Positions 1 to 11,200 of a stretch of DNA of 64,000 bases are shown one piece after another; the stretch's first letter is position 1, and the number at the start of each line of letters is the position of its first letter. Source of the stretch: Scolanthus callimorphus (Eukaryota > Cnidaria > Anthozoa > Actiniaria > Edwardsiidae); contig CM066922.1 in the NCBI GenBank assembly GCA_033964015.1, positions 23,732,507 to 23,796,506 on the forward strand. Reading direction: 5' to 3'. The notes under the pieces were generated by a model that was given only the letters and a program-made list of their open reading frames with translations, had not been told where the DNA came from and did no database searches. Position numbers and translations under genes: made by a program.

Positions 1-281
1 CGGTCTGCTTGGGTTTCCTGGGTGCCATCGACTACCACAATACGCCCACCACAACACGCTAGCATACAACGTATACGTTTCAATAAGTTACGACACGTTA
101 GTATGGGACGGTCTTTAAAACATACCATCCTTAGCGGTGTTCAACACCAAATGATTAGTCCAATGCTGGGTCAGCCCCCTTTATAGACAAAAATCACACT
201 ATTTTGGTTTTATAAGTTCTTTATTATACATAACTTTATATACACCGGGAGCTGTTGCTTAAAGTCTTATTAAAAGTCTTA
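1..281. other. 3' flank of the polymerase gene; no confident gene
   Basis: This is the DNA just downstream of the minus-strand polymerase. A TTTATT at 220-225 reads AATAAA on the minus strand and is a plausible poly(A) signal for that gene, about 60 bases past its stop. On the plus strand a frame is open from base 1 to a TAG at 184-186 and could be the tail of a convergent gene, but I recognise no motif in it and another frame is open for only 19 codons. The rest of any Polinton-like element would lie to the left of the window. Confidence 0.4.
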
Positions 282-761
282 TTAAAGTCCATAATACCCA
301 TAAGGGTAAGTGTACATGCCACGTCGTACACGTTTGTTGTACACAACCTTGAAGGACTTGGTTTCTGATACGGTATGCAACGTACGGGTCGTCACATTGC
401 GTCGAATGGTGTGGGGATTGGTCACTTGACGCACAGGGTTCCCATGACCCTCCAACAGTTCCACCATGCTATCCAAATTCACTGTGTCTGTGGTGCGTAG
501 ATTCATGCGTAGTCCTTTGACTTTGCACACGGTCTTACCGAAGTTGGTCTTGTACCCATAACTCTTGGGTCCTGTGGCCACATAGTGCACGATGTGTTCT
601 TCTGGATCAAGCTCGCTGGTCAGTTCTCCCAAGTAATCGCCAAGTGGTGGTTTCCATTGACCAGGACGCCACGTAAAGATGACACTGTCTGTATCGTGGT
701 ACAAACATCGGTCCCCCAAACCATCCATGACGTCATACAACTTGAGACGTGCATACGCTGT
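282..761 (-). pseudogene. C-terminal fragment of protein-primed family B DNA polymerase (Polinton/adintovirus-like)
   Basis: This fragment encodes the palm/thumb end of a protein-primed family B DNA polymerase. It contains the polymerase motif C core YHDTDSVIF, with the two metal-binding aspartates, followed by about 130 residues to a stop at 282. It is the other half of the gene at 8243-12361: a transposon (762-8242) separates motif C from motifs A and B. The reading frame on the left side of the target duplication (TGT, 759-761) is in register with the frame on the right side, so the break is the insertion alone. An upstream methionine inside the transposon's inverted repeat opens the frame, but those residues are transposon-derived. 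Family assignment is firm from motifs; placing it in a Polinton/adintovirus-like element rather than another protein-primed replicon is inference. Confidence 0.85.
759..761. other. Target-site duplication TGT, left copy
   Basis: TGT here and TGT at 8243-8245 directly flank the inverted repeats. With one copy disregarded the polymerase frame is continuous, so the duplication is most likely exactly 3 bp. Confidence 0.8.
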
Positions 762-1347
762 TAGTCTAGTCGCCAGCAGAGGTCCACGTGCACCCCCCCG
801 GAACATTTATGGGGACATATATTTTTAGAACCCTTAGGGTGTCTAGAATCTGGTTTGAGGTGTCCCCAGCCCGAAAAAGTGTCCCACGGGGTTCATTTGG
901 CCGCATTTCTAACAGGTACTATAACAAAGTTTAAAATCAAGTGTCTATAAGCGGGTAAACATGCATCATAAAACGCAACGTAAACACGTATTTTTTATCA
1001 AGTTTTGTCACGGAGTATTCGAAGTGAGCCTTCCTTGGCCCTAAAATGTACTTATTTTAAATAAAAGAATTTTCCCGATTTTTTTATGGGGGATGACACG
1101 AAGAGCTACCGGGCTACCTGTGTTTTTAGACTCTATTGTATCCTTTCAAACGCTACTGGCTAAAACGTATCACGTGATCAAATAAAAAATGAACATTTTT
1201 AGAATCCTTAGGATGTGTTAAAACAAGTTCATGTCATTAGAAGACTTCAATGGTTTTCGCGGGGTTTATTTGGGCACTTTTTTTACAGGCTTCCTCAGCT
1301 GCCATAACAACCCCCAATATTGCGATTGTTGGTGAATATGAACCATA
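762..1347 (+). repeat. Left terminal inverted repeat of the Academ-like element
   Basis: It matches the reverse complement of 7659-8242 almost throughout. The pairing begins at TAGTCTAGTCGCC and ends at AACCATA (1341-1347). Confidence 0.9.
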
Positions 1348-2522
1348 TTGCAAGTTAACGGTAATGGTTTGGCAAACATATCATATAGAATCATGATTTG
1401 TTCCTTATACACACCCAAAAGTTGTTTACTTGGTATCATTAGAAAAGCTAAAGGTGTTAATTTCCACCAAATTTTGGGTTACCTGTGTACGTTTGTTGAG
1501 ATCGGATATATAGCACCAAAAATGAAAGATACCCGTAGTTTATAATCATTGCATCTACAACGCGAAAAGATTTCACTTTTCGGCCAGCTCGATGCTGAAT
1601 AATAGGTCAGCAACAGCTGAACTACCTGTGTCATGAAATGCAAATGAACGTAACGATGGCTGCGCTGTACCGATTAACCTTTGGATCACGAATGGGTTGA
1701 GTACCGCTCTAGACGATGCGTGAACACTAAAGGTACGTTTTAATGTGTTATTACATTTTATCATAGTGTTTAATATATAAATGAAAGCGCTTTGAATGAA
1801 AAAATAAAGGAGCACTGAAATTTTGTTTGCTGAGAGTAGGCTAGTTTGCAAGCCGAACTACAGAAGTTTTTTATAGAGGGCATTATTACTTTTTTGAAAT
1901 ACAATTAATATATCTTATTTTCGTCGGTTCTAAAGTTGAGTATGTATATCTGTGTTTAAACGTATTATGAGACGTTTTTACTGTATCAGTATTTAATTTA
2001 TTTTGAAACGCGTGCTTTGTTCTGCATTGCCAATTTAATTTCTTCACAACATCCATAATTACTTCACAACTTCCATGATTAGCAGTCTTTTGTCGTATTC
2101 ACAAGATACATGACAGCTCTTGATTGCTTTAAAGGCCCATTGCCAACCACAATCCTTTGCGCGCCGAGGTACATTTTCTCAAAAACAGAAAATGTTCCTT
2201 ATGGCGATACTCGAAACAAACTGTTTTAGATCTTGCAATTTTATGCAACTTTCACAAGCTATTTCAGTTTTTTCAGGGAGTCTAACTATTTTCCATCCAA
2301 TTTCTTGCGATATTTCTCTAAAAAGTGCAAGAATAAGCAATTCAAAACAAAAACACAAGCTCGCAAATTATGGCAGTTGGCCGTGGGCCCTTAAACGTAT
2401 ACTTTGAATTTTGAATAAAATATATCTAGATTTTATTTATAGGTATAATACATAGGATGTGGTACGTTATCCCCTATAAAACCACCTACTTCTTTTATCT
2501 TTTTTTCAATGAACAGCCGTGA

Positions 2523-5500
2523 ATGAGTGGAAAACGAAAGAGAGGCACCCGAACAGCCGGTGCGCCACGGCGGAAGACTCGTCGTCTCACGGTTACCACT
2601 TGCATATTGCATTCCAAAGGCATTGAAGACCATGGTCCTTTTACGCCATTTAACAAAATGCAAGGCGACCCAGCTGAGAAGCTGCGCTTTCTGTGCGAGA
2701 TTCGTGATATGAGGATGACCCAGCCTACTTGGTCTTCGTGTCGAATGGAGAATGTGTGCCGACAAATTCCGGACACTTTAGAAGGCACCGATGCTGACAG
2801 TACTGGGTACCACAGAGAATGTTATAAGAACTTTACAAGGCATGTTACTCGTTTGAGAGAAGGCCAGAGTAATGTGGCGTCTAGTGTACAAAAGAAAGTT
2901 CCTTGTACATTTCAGGGGCAACGCTCTCCGCGGAGAAAACGCGCGACATCAAGTAGTCCATGTTTCCCTCCAGAATGCATATTCTGTGGAAACACAGAGA
3001 TAAAGCCTCCACGAAAAAGGAGGACCGAGAGGCCGATTAAGTTCACCCTCAAACACGCATGGCAGACAGTAGAAAATCAAGCTAAAGAGATGGGCAAGCA
3101 CAATCTCTACCGTCAAATAAAGGACAGGGATCTAATTGCTGCCAGGGCTCAGTTTCACCCCTACTGCCGAGGGGCATTCAACACAGAATACCGTAACTAC
3201 ACACGATCCTCAGCAAGAGCTAACAGACGCGAGAGTACGCAGTCAAATGTCCATGATAAGGCATTGAACGCGGTCATCCAATGCATCAAGGAACGCATTA
3301 TTGGACGGAATGAGGTTCTTGAAGTATCAAGTTTGCGCACCATTTACATGAATTCCCTATCAGCTCATGGGCTGCCAAATGACAACTTTCGCAGTAATAA
3401 ACTTATTAGACGTCTGAAGAATAACCTAGAAGTTAGTCCCAGCATTGCGTTTACGAGCGTCTCAGGAAAGGGATGTACATCCTTCTTTCTCGTGTACAGC
3501 GCAAGGAAAACTGTATCTGAAGCCGTTTGTGATGCTTACAAGCTATCGAAGCTCGACAGGAGCAATGATGTCGCCAATCAACTTCGGAAAGCGATACTTG
3601 TATCGTTTAAAGAGAGCAAAGCTATCCCTTGGCCACCTACAGCGGATGACCTCGAATCAGATGAGAAACTGCCAGGTGAACTTTTGAGTTTCCTTAAGAC
3701 TCTTTTGTCCGGACAGGAAGGTGAGAAGACCAATCGTTGGGCAGTGTCTATTAGCCAAGATATTTGCCGTGCTGTAACAAGAGGGGAATGGAAGCTGCCG
3801 AAGCACATTTTGCTTTGCACAACTATCAGACACCTCTACCGGAGTAAGAAACTCACGAGCATCCTAAACCGTCTCGGGCATTGCGAATCTTACGACTTTG
3901 GGCTTCAACTGGAGACTGCACAGAATGCTGCCATTGACGAGGTCTCCTCACACCTTACTCCACAGATAGTGATAGGGGACGGAAACTTATGTCTTCACAG
4001 CGAGTGGGACAACCTCAACAAGATTACCACTAACGTGTTGGGATCCAACGTCATCAATTATGCTGGAGGCATTCTCATACAGGAGATCAAGCCTGACTGC
4101 AATAGTTCCCGCGAGCGAACTTTACCAGTATTCCAACGTTCTAAGGTTCTATCTAAGGTACAAACGCCCCCGTCTCTACCTCAGCTGCATCTCTACAGCG
4201 CTGTCGGACCAGCGTTTCCACCAGAGGCTACTTTTACTATTCCCCCTGGGAATGGGAACCACATGACGGCAGCTCTCAAGCTGTACTTTGTATGGCTTCT
4301 TAGTAGGAAAGTTGGAACTAGTGAAGACCACAGACAGCGTATGCCCGCATTAGGAGGATTTATTTCTGCCACTGGCGAAACACCTGTGAAGAAATCCACC
4401 ATTGAGTATTTCACCCCAATAAACGAACCTATCACAGAGTACAGTACCGTGAAGGAGCTTCTACAGCGATGCGAGGAGGCCACTGCGGAGGTTGGGCAGC
4501 TGTATGTTATCACAACATTTGATCTAGGAGTGTGTATGAAGGCGCTACCTCTGATCTGGAAGAACCCACATCTCTATCGAAATCACATCGTACTCATTGG
4601 TCCCTTCCACGCAGGCATGAACTATATCAACATGCTATGTGCACACAAAATGCTCGGTTCAGGCTATGCAGAGATCCTCCTTGAAGCTCAACTAGTAACA
4701 AGTGGATGTTTAAGAAATGTTCTCAATGGAAAAGCCTACGCCAAGTCTCTATTTTGCCTGAAGACGGTCTGTGAAGCGATGGAGAGACTGCTCATTGATC
4801 GGTTCATAGAAGAAGAGAAAGTGGAGCTCAGCGAGCCAGTGGTTATGCTACACTTACTAGAATCTTGCGATCGCCAGACGTTAAACAAGACGCTCACGGA
4901 CCCAACTATGCTCCAGCTAGTTCAGAGGTACAAGGAGTACGAAGAAAAAGTCCGAATGGGTCACCTCGGCAAGACTGCAGCGTACTGGTTTTCTTTCATA
5001 GAACATGCCCGACGTCTGTTTATGCTTCTGTTTGCTGTGAAAACGAACAACTTGGACTTGCTCCATCAGAGTATTGCGGACATGGCAGATCTATTCTTTG
5101 CCTATGGAGGATATAATTATGCTAGGTAAGTAGCTAATTATTCTTACGAAAAGGAAAGCAATTCTTTCCTAAAAATACCATACTTTTCTTTTAACACAGG
5201 TATTTGTCATGGTTTTCAGCATTTCTCACTAACATCGACATCACTCATCCTGGCGCGAGAAGCCTGCTAACTAAGGGTGCGATAGGTGTGGCGCGTTCAC
5301 TTGTTCCCGGATCCCTTTGTGCTGTTGACAAGACAATGGAGGAGACATTTATGAAGTTCGCGAAGTCGGCAGGTAACTGTAATGTTTTACGCATTATGTA
5401 GGGGATTTAAGCTGGATTGTATACTATCCAAACAATTACAGTCGAGCAATTAAAACCATTTACAATTGTTTTTTCTTACAGGTGGCCTCTCTGGTATTTA

Positions 5501-7526
5501 CGACGACTATCCTGCGTATCAGCGCTTTTGCCGTACCACTTCCCTGAGAGCCCAATTTTACGAGAAGATGTTAGAAATGTGTGATATGACAGAAGACCCA
5601 GACAGCGCCAAAGATGGGAAACATAGAGGACTTGAACGTTCATCGATCGAGAATAGCGAAAAGGCGGTGCAGTCGACAATTTCTAGTATCCTCAGCTTTA
5701 CCCATCCGTTCGCCATAGCCGACAAAGACCGCCTGTACTCCTTGCATTCTGGTGCACCTGCGGCCCCAGACGTCGAAAGGGATGTGATGCGCGCAGAATC
5801 TCTAGGCCAATCAGCCAAGGAGGCGTTTGTAAGGGATAGGTTTGAAGAGAAAACGGCCCTGTTCTTCGACCCCGTCAAAAAGTTGAAGCTAAAGACTCTA
5901 GAGGCGTCCAACAAGAAAGTGAAACTAACGTCTACTCAAGGCAAGGTGAGATCACCGTTTCATGACACGGTAATTTTAATTGCCCACGTGATCGATGTTG
6001 TTTCGGCATTATGTGAGCAAATGTTATTTATTTTCAGCTGATAGAATACCAAGAACAAGGGAACATAGCATTCCAGCTCCTTGTCAAGTCGCAGTTGCTG
6101 GACGATCCGATCAACTTCATTGATCTCATGAGCTATCCTCTTACCCCCGTTCCTCACTGTCTTGGGACCCCAGACGGCTTCTTCGCCAAAACAAACAAGG
6201 CGTCAATGCTTCACTTCTTCCTGAAAGAAAATGCCCTGATTGACTGCCAGGCCCCAATAGACGCACTGTACATACAAGACGGCAATGCGATGTTTCACGC
6301 CCTCAAAGAGCTCCCGGCTACATTTGGCGGTATTTGCCTAAAGATCTTGGATCAGATGGCATACAAAAAGCACTTCTTGTTTTCCACCGACATGTACAAG
6401 GCTGATTCCATCAAAGCCCAAGAGAGACTGAGGCGAGGAACATCAGACAGATTTATTGTTGATGGCCCCGCCACAAGAAAGCCAGCAGACATGAAGGTGT
6501 TTCTGCAAAATGATGACAACAAGAAGCAACTCTGTTCCCTCCTTTTGCGCGTCTGGGGAAGTGTCGAAGCGGCGTCGAGGCTGTCAAGAAGCGCGACATC
6601 CATTCTTATCGTCGAAAATCACGCCCACCAGCTGACCAGCAGGAGATAGTGTCGTCGCCTCTGAAATAGATGAGCTCTTTTCCCAACAAGAAGAGACGGA
6701 CACCCGCGTTGTGATCTACCTGTACTATGCTGTGGCTGCAGGTTTCAAGTCCGCTGTTGTAACCACACCCGATACAGATATATTCTTCATTCTGCTCCAT
6801 TATGCACATGACATCAAGCTGAGAATCTTCCTCGACACCGGGACCGGTAAACACCGCAAGATTATCGACGTCTCATCGATCGCCCGTTCACTTGGCCGAG
6901 AAACCACTGAAGCTTTGGTCGGGTTCTATTGTTTCACCGGGGAGGACTGTACAAGCGCCTTCAAAGGAAAAGGAAAGGTCACCCCTTTTAAGAAACTGCA
7001 GAAGAACCCGAAGTTCTTGAAGACCTTCCAGGCTGTTGGAAAAGAGTGGCGTGTCAGCCCCGTGGTGCAAGATGAACTCGAGGAATATACGTGCCTCATG
7101 TATGGCTACTCAAAAGAATCAAGCGTCGATAATGTAAGGGCAAAGATGCTCACCAAAATGGTGGGGGACGGAGAGAAAATAACCCTCAAATCAAAAGTAG
7201 ATTTGTCCCGTCTCCCACCATGCAAGACATCACTAATCCCTCACATACAACGAGTAAATCATAGGGCGGGTATTTTTAAGAGGGCGCATCTGCATTTCTA
7301 TGAAGAACCGACAGCAGATGATGCCGGCCAAGGTTGGACAAGACAAAACGGGTTCCTCGAGCCTCTATGGTGTCTTGGGCCAACCGTGCCACCTTCTCTG
7401 GTGGACGTCATTGATGAGCAAGCTTCCGATGAAGAGGATGAAGTAGTCGAAGTAGTTGACGAGGAAGAGGATGAAGATGATGAGGAGGATGAAGACGATG
7501 ATTGCGGACGTTATTGGAAAATGTAA
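2523..7526 (+). CDS. Spliced transposase with C-terminal XPG/FEN-like nuclease domain (Academ-like), one frameshift
   Basis: Four exons are visible: 2523-5125, 5200-5372, 5482-5945 and 6038-7526. The three introns (74, 109 and 92 nt) have GT-AG ends, and phases 2, 1 and 0 join without loss of frame; about 1,575 residues result. The N-terminus has Cys/His clusters that look like paired zinc fingers (YHRECYKNF near residue 97; CIFCG near 153; FHPYCRGAF near 212). The middle is a large domain with conserved-looking blocks such as VLIGPFHAGMNYI that could be the RNase H-like core; I cannot assign its catalytic residues. Exon 4 has an XPG/FEN-type nuclease: QDGNAMFHAL near 1160, then EETDTR and TTPDTDIFF near 1300-1325, then the helix-hairpin-helix-like block GFYCFTGEDCTSAFKGKG near 1375. 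The tail (about 1545-1570) is almost all Asp/Glu. One extra base near 6638 puts a TAG at 6647-6649 out of register with the downstream frame, so this copy may be inactive unless the base is a sequencing error. Confidence 0.7.
5126..5199 (+). other. Intron 1 of the transposase gene
   Basis: Donor AG|GTAAGT and acceptor AACACAG; removal keeps the frame across residues NYAR/YLSW. Confidence 0.85.
5373..5481 (+). other. Intron 2 of the transposase gene
   Basis: Donor CAG|GTAACT and acceptor TTCTTACAG, with a pyrimidine tract before the acceptor; phase 1. Confidence 0.8.
5946..6037 (+). other. Intron 3 of the transposase gene
   Basis: Donor AAG|GTGAGA and acceptor TTATTTTCAG; phase 0. Confidence 0.8.
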
Positions 7527-7594
7527 AATGGTACTGTGTAGCGCCGTGTAATGCTGCCTTCATTAGGGTTAGGGATTATAACATTATAACAAAA

Positions 7595-7600
7595 AATAAA
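7595..7600 (+). terminator. Poly(A) signal AATAAA of the transposase gene
   Basis: AATAAA lies about 70 bases after the stop codon and ahead of the right inverted repeat. Confidence 0.6.
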
Positions 7601-7658
7601 CAGCTTTATAAACAGTGTATTGTATTACACCTAATCATATTCCCCTAACTTGTAATAT

Positions 7659-8242
7659 TATGGTTCATATTCACCAACAATCGCAATATTGGGGGTTGTT
7701 ATGGCAGCTGAGGAAGCCTGTAAAAAAGTGCCCAAATAAACCCCGCGAAAACCATTGAGGTCTTCTAATGACATGAACTTGTTTTAACACATCCTAAGGA
7801 TTCTAAAAATGTTCATTTTTTATTTGTTCACGTGATACGTTTTAGCCAGTAGCGTTTGAAAGGATACAATAGAGTCTAAAAACACAGGTAGCCCGGTAGC
7901 TCTTCGTGTCATCCCCCATAAAAAAATCGGGAAAATTCTTTTATTTAAAATAAGTACATTTTAGGGCCAAGGAAGGCTCACTTCGAATACTCCGTGACAA
8001 AACTTGATAAAAAATACGTGTTTACGTTGCGTTTTATGATGCATGTTTACCCGCTTATAGACACTTGATTTTAAACTTTGTTATAGTACCTGTTAGAAAT
8101 GCGGCCAAATGAACCCCGTGGGACACTTTTTCGGGCTGGGGACACCTCAAACCAGATTCTAGACACCCTAAGGGTTCTAAAAATATATGTCCCCATAAAT
8201 GTTCCGGGGGGTGCACGTGGACCCCTGCTGGCGACTAGACTA
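7659..8242 (-). repeat. Right terminal inverted repeat of the Academ-like element
   Basis: Reverse complement of 762-1347. Its outer end supplies the TAG stop (8240-8242) that terminates the N-terminal polymerase fragment. Confidence 0.9.
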
Positions 8243-11200
8243 TGTGGTGTAAGCAGCAAAGACAACGTTGGTGTGTGCTTTCGTCTTCAGAAACTTCTCT
8301 GCCATCTTGTAGTGAATCTGGACCGTATCGTCGTTCACGATCAACACATCACTCACTTCGATGCTGTCGTCCGTCATCAGATCGAAGTACTTTTCTGGAC
8401 TTTCCACGTACTCGGTACGTCTCCGATTCGATTGCTCGCCAAATTTTCCCCACATGCAATTCAGGAACATTTTGGCGACAGAGCGAAGACCTGGATTCTT
8501 CTCGATACGCTCACGATCCAATCGAATGCCTTGATGTTCTTCGTACTGTTCCACGTACCGGACCTTGTCTTCTTCCGTCTCGCACCAACTTGGCCATCCT
8601 GAAGCTTCTTGCTTGTACTTGAGAAACGTCTTGATGTACTCTTCGAACAAGCGTTCCCATTGAGCCCAGTGCCACACCTCATACACTTTCATCACTTTAT
8701 ACCCTTTCTCCAGAGCTTTGAACAGTTCCACGTGCGTCCACGTGCCGGTAAAAGCGCGTTCTTCCTCAGTGTGCGTGCATGGATGATCTTGATTCTCTTC
8801 TTGAGCACAGGTGTAACACAAGGGAAACATCAGCTTGCCGTTGATGCGTACGGGTAGCACTGGGAAGTAAACATCTTTGGGTGGAAGGACACGTGCTTTC
8901 ATCAATCCGCGATACAGGTACAGGTCTTGTTGGATCTCATCGTTCACCAGAACTTCTGGATGTCCCACAGGGTACTCACACGTGACATTCACGTACGGAT
9001 ACAACGACGTGAAATCGTAATAGTGGAGTTGCTCGTCATCCTTGGCTTCGCATCGTAAACGGATTGCATTGGTACGTCCACCAAAGAAACTGTCTCGGGG
9101 TTCCAAGGGTATGCACTTCTCCACGTCACCGACCATCGCTTGTATCCTAGGGGTTTCTGACAGTTCACGATCAAACTCACATTCCCACACTTCCACGAGG
9201 TGGTAACCAGCCCGAGTAATAAAGGTGCGCACGTTGCACGTGTCATGGTAGAGATCACCCATAGTAGTGCCAGAGAAAGGATTCCTCGTGTCCTTCGTGT
9301 AGCACTTGGGACATCCGTGATAGAGACATCCATGGTATTGGTACACGGTATGAGTACTCTCGGCATACCCGTCGACCTTGTACCGTCCCACCTTGAATTC
9401 CCCTTCGCTCGTGCCAGCGTGACGAATGTGCACTTCATCAGTGATGTGCCTGTACTCGAGCCACTGCAATGCTTTGAGCGAGTGCACGTCGCGTCCACGG
9501 TATCCTTGAGCAGGAATCACAGCAACGGTGTTGGCCTTGAGAAATTTGGTGCGCAAAATAAGACTGCACAACGATGCAATGGTGACGGACGTGTGAAACG
9601 GATGGACGTCACCCGTTGCCATATTAAGCTTGTCAAAGGCCAACACAGCTTTCTTCAGCACTTCAACGTCTTGGTGACAATAAGACGCTAGTTCTTCTTG
9701 GAAATTGAACACGGCACCACGTGCGACTTCGTTCTCGTACCACGTGCGTAACGCATCAGCATCTTTCTTCGTCATGTTTTCAATGCCATAATACTTGAGA
9801 TCAGGCATAGGTCCCACGTACGTTTGGTTCTCTGGGGTGTTGAAGAAATGTGGAAAGTCGCCTTTGCGAACCTCTTGATCAAATCCCATAGCTTTGGGAA
9901 GTTGACGCAATGCCATTTGGAGATAATTCAACGTGCACTTCATACTGATCTTGAGATCTGGGAGTCCGAGCATCATGATCTTTCCTCCATTAAAAATAAC
10001 AGTAGGCCTTAATGCATTCTTGAACAAGTACTCCAAGATAGGATAGGAATCGTACCCTTTAAAGTTGTGTGCCAAACACGTGTATCCTGCATTGCTTCCA
10101 CCAAACAACCATTGACAAAACTCGTCCAGAGCTTGTTCCCCTTGGAAACCACGTTTACGCAATCCGCACGTGTCACAAGTAGGATGTGAGTCTAAGGGTA
10201 GATCACGACAGTCCTCACACAGTTTCTGAACACCCACAAAATTGACCCGATGTTGCGTGCCAAGGGGTTGAGCCTCAAAATCAAAGATGATAAGCCGCAA
10301 TTGATCCTCCTCCTCTTCATCGTTCTTCTTCTTCCGTCCGGTCACTGCTGCTGCTGCTCCTACGGGAACATAACATAAGTGATCCTTGTCGACCATCTTT
10401 TTGCAGACGTGACACACGTATTCACCACACTTGTGAGGCTTGCCTTGCCGCTTCTTGTCTAAGACATCAAACCTCGTAAGACATTCTTCACACTTGTGTA
10501 TCTTCTGACACTGGGAGCATTCCTTCCGATTATTCGCGGGACCATGCTTTTTCACGCGACGATGGTTGTCAAAACATTGCTGGGTGCGGAAGTAACGGTT
10601 ACAGTCGGTACAATGTTGCCAGTTCCATCGTTTGGTATCATCATCTGGTGGACTCGGAGGAGAACAGTTCTTTTCACCACAAGCACGACATCGGATATTG
10701 CATTTGTGCTTGCCTTGATCTGAGTGGCCCTTGTTACATTTGATACAGAAGTAGCTTCTTCCCAGGAGACCAGGCATACTAGTGATAAAATGGTAATGGC
10801 CTTTTTCATGGTACAAGTACAAATGATATTTAGGATCCTCCTCCAAAGCACCTTGCCAAATAATACCATTCGTATATTCTCTGGACACGAGGTAGAGCTT
10901 AAACCCTTGTGGAGCCAAATACGTTTGGAACTTTTTCAGTTCTTCAATACCGCACTCTCCTTCAGGGACGCCAGCTTGTTGGTGCAACTCTTTCGCTCTT
11001 TTACGTTGAGTACCATTCTCCCTGTTTCCTGCCTGCTGTTTATACATGTTCTGATACTCCTGTGTTGTTCCGGTATGGAAGGCGATTCCAATCGCGATCG
11101 CACGTGCAGCACAAAGATTATCCTGATTACGTACTCGAACTATGCTCGTCTTCATCTTCGTCCATACTTCCGGATCCGCACAATCCAAGGTCCTCTTATT

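Larger units (their letters stand above)
762..8242 (+). mobile_element. Academ-like DNA transposon, 7.48 kb, inserted in the polymerase gene
   Basis: The element has inverted ends starting TAGTCTAGTCGCCAGCAG, about 585 bp long (762-1347 and 7659-8242), and a 3-bp TGT target duplication. It carries one spliced plus-strand gene (2523-7526) for a long zinc-finger and nuclease protein. A 3-4 bp target duplication combined with a transposase gene that includes an XPG-type nuclease is, to my knowledge, the profile of the Academ superfamily (the nuclease-bearing group); this superfamily call is inference. The inverted repeats are nearly identical, with the few visible differences lying at the inner ends and in short runs of G/C or T, which suggests a fairly recent insertion. 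The spacer 1348-2522 is AT-rich and I see no gene in it. Confidence 0.8.

Noticed and set aside
1..186. End of a capsid or other Polinton gene on the plus strand
   Set aside because: The open frame is only 61 codons at the window edge and has no recognisable motif, so a product cannot be named.
8099..8602. Plus-strand open frame spanning the transposon edge
   Set aside because: It joins inverted-repeat sequence to antisense polymerase sequence and shows no domain.
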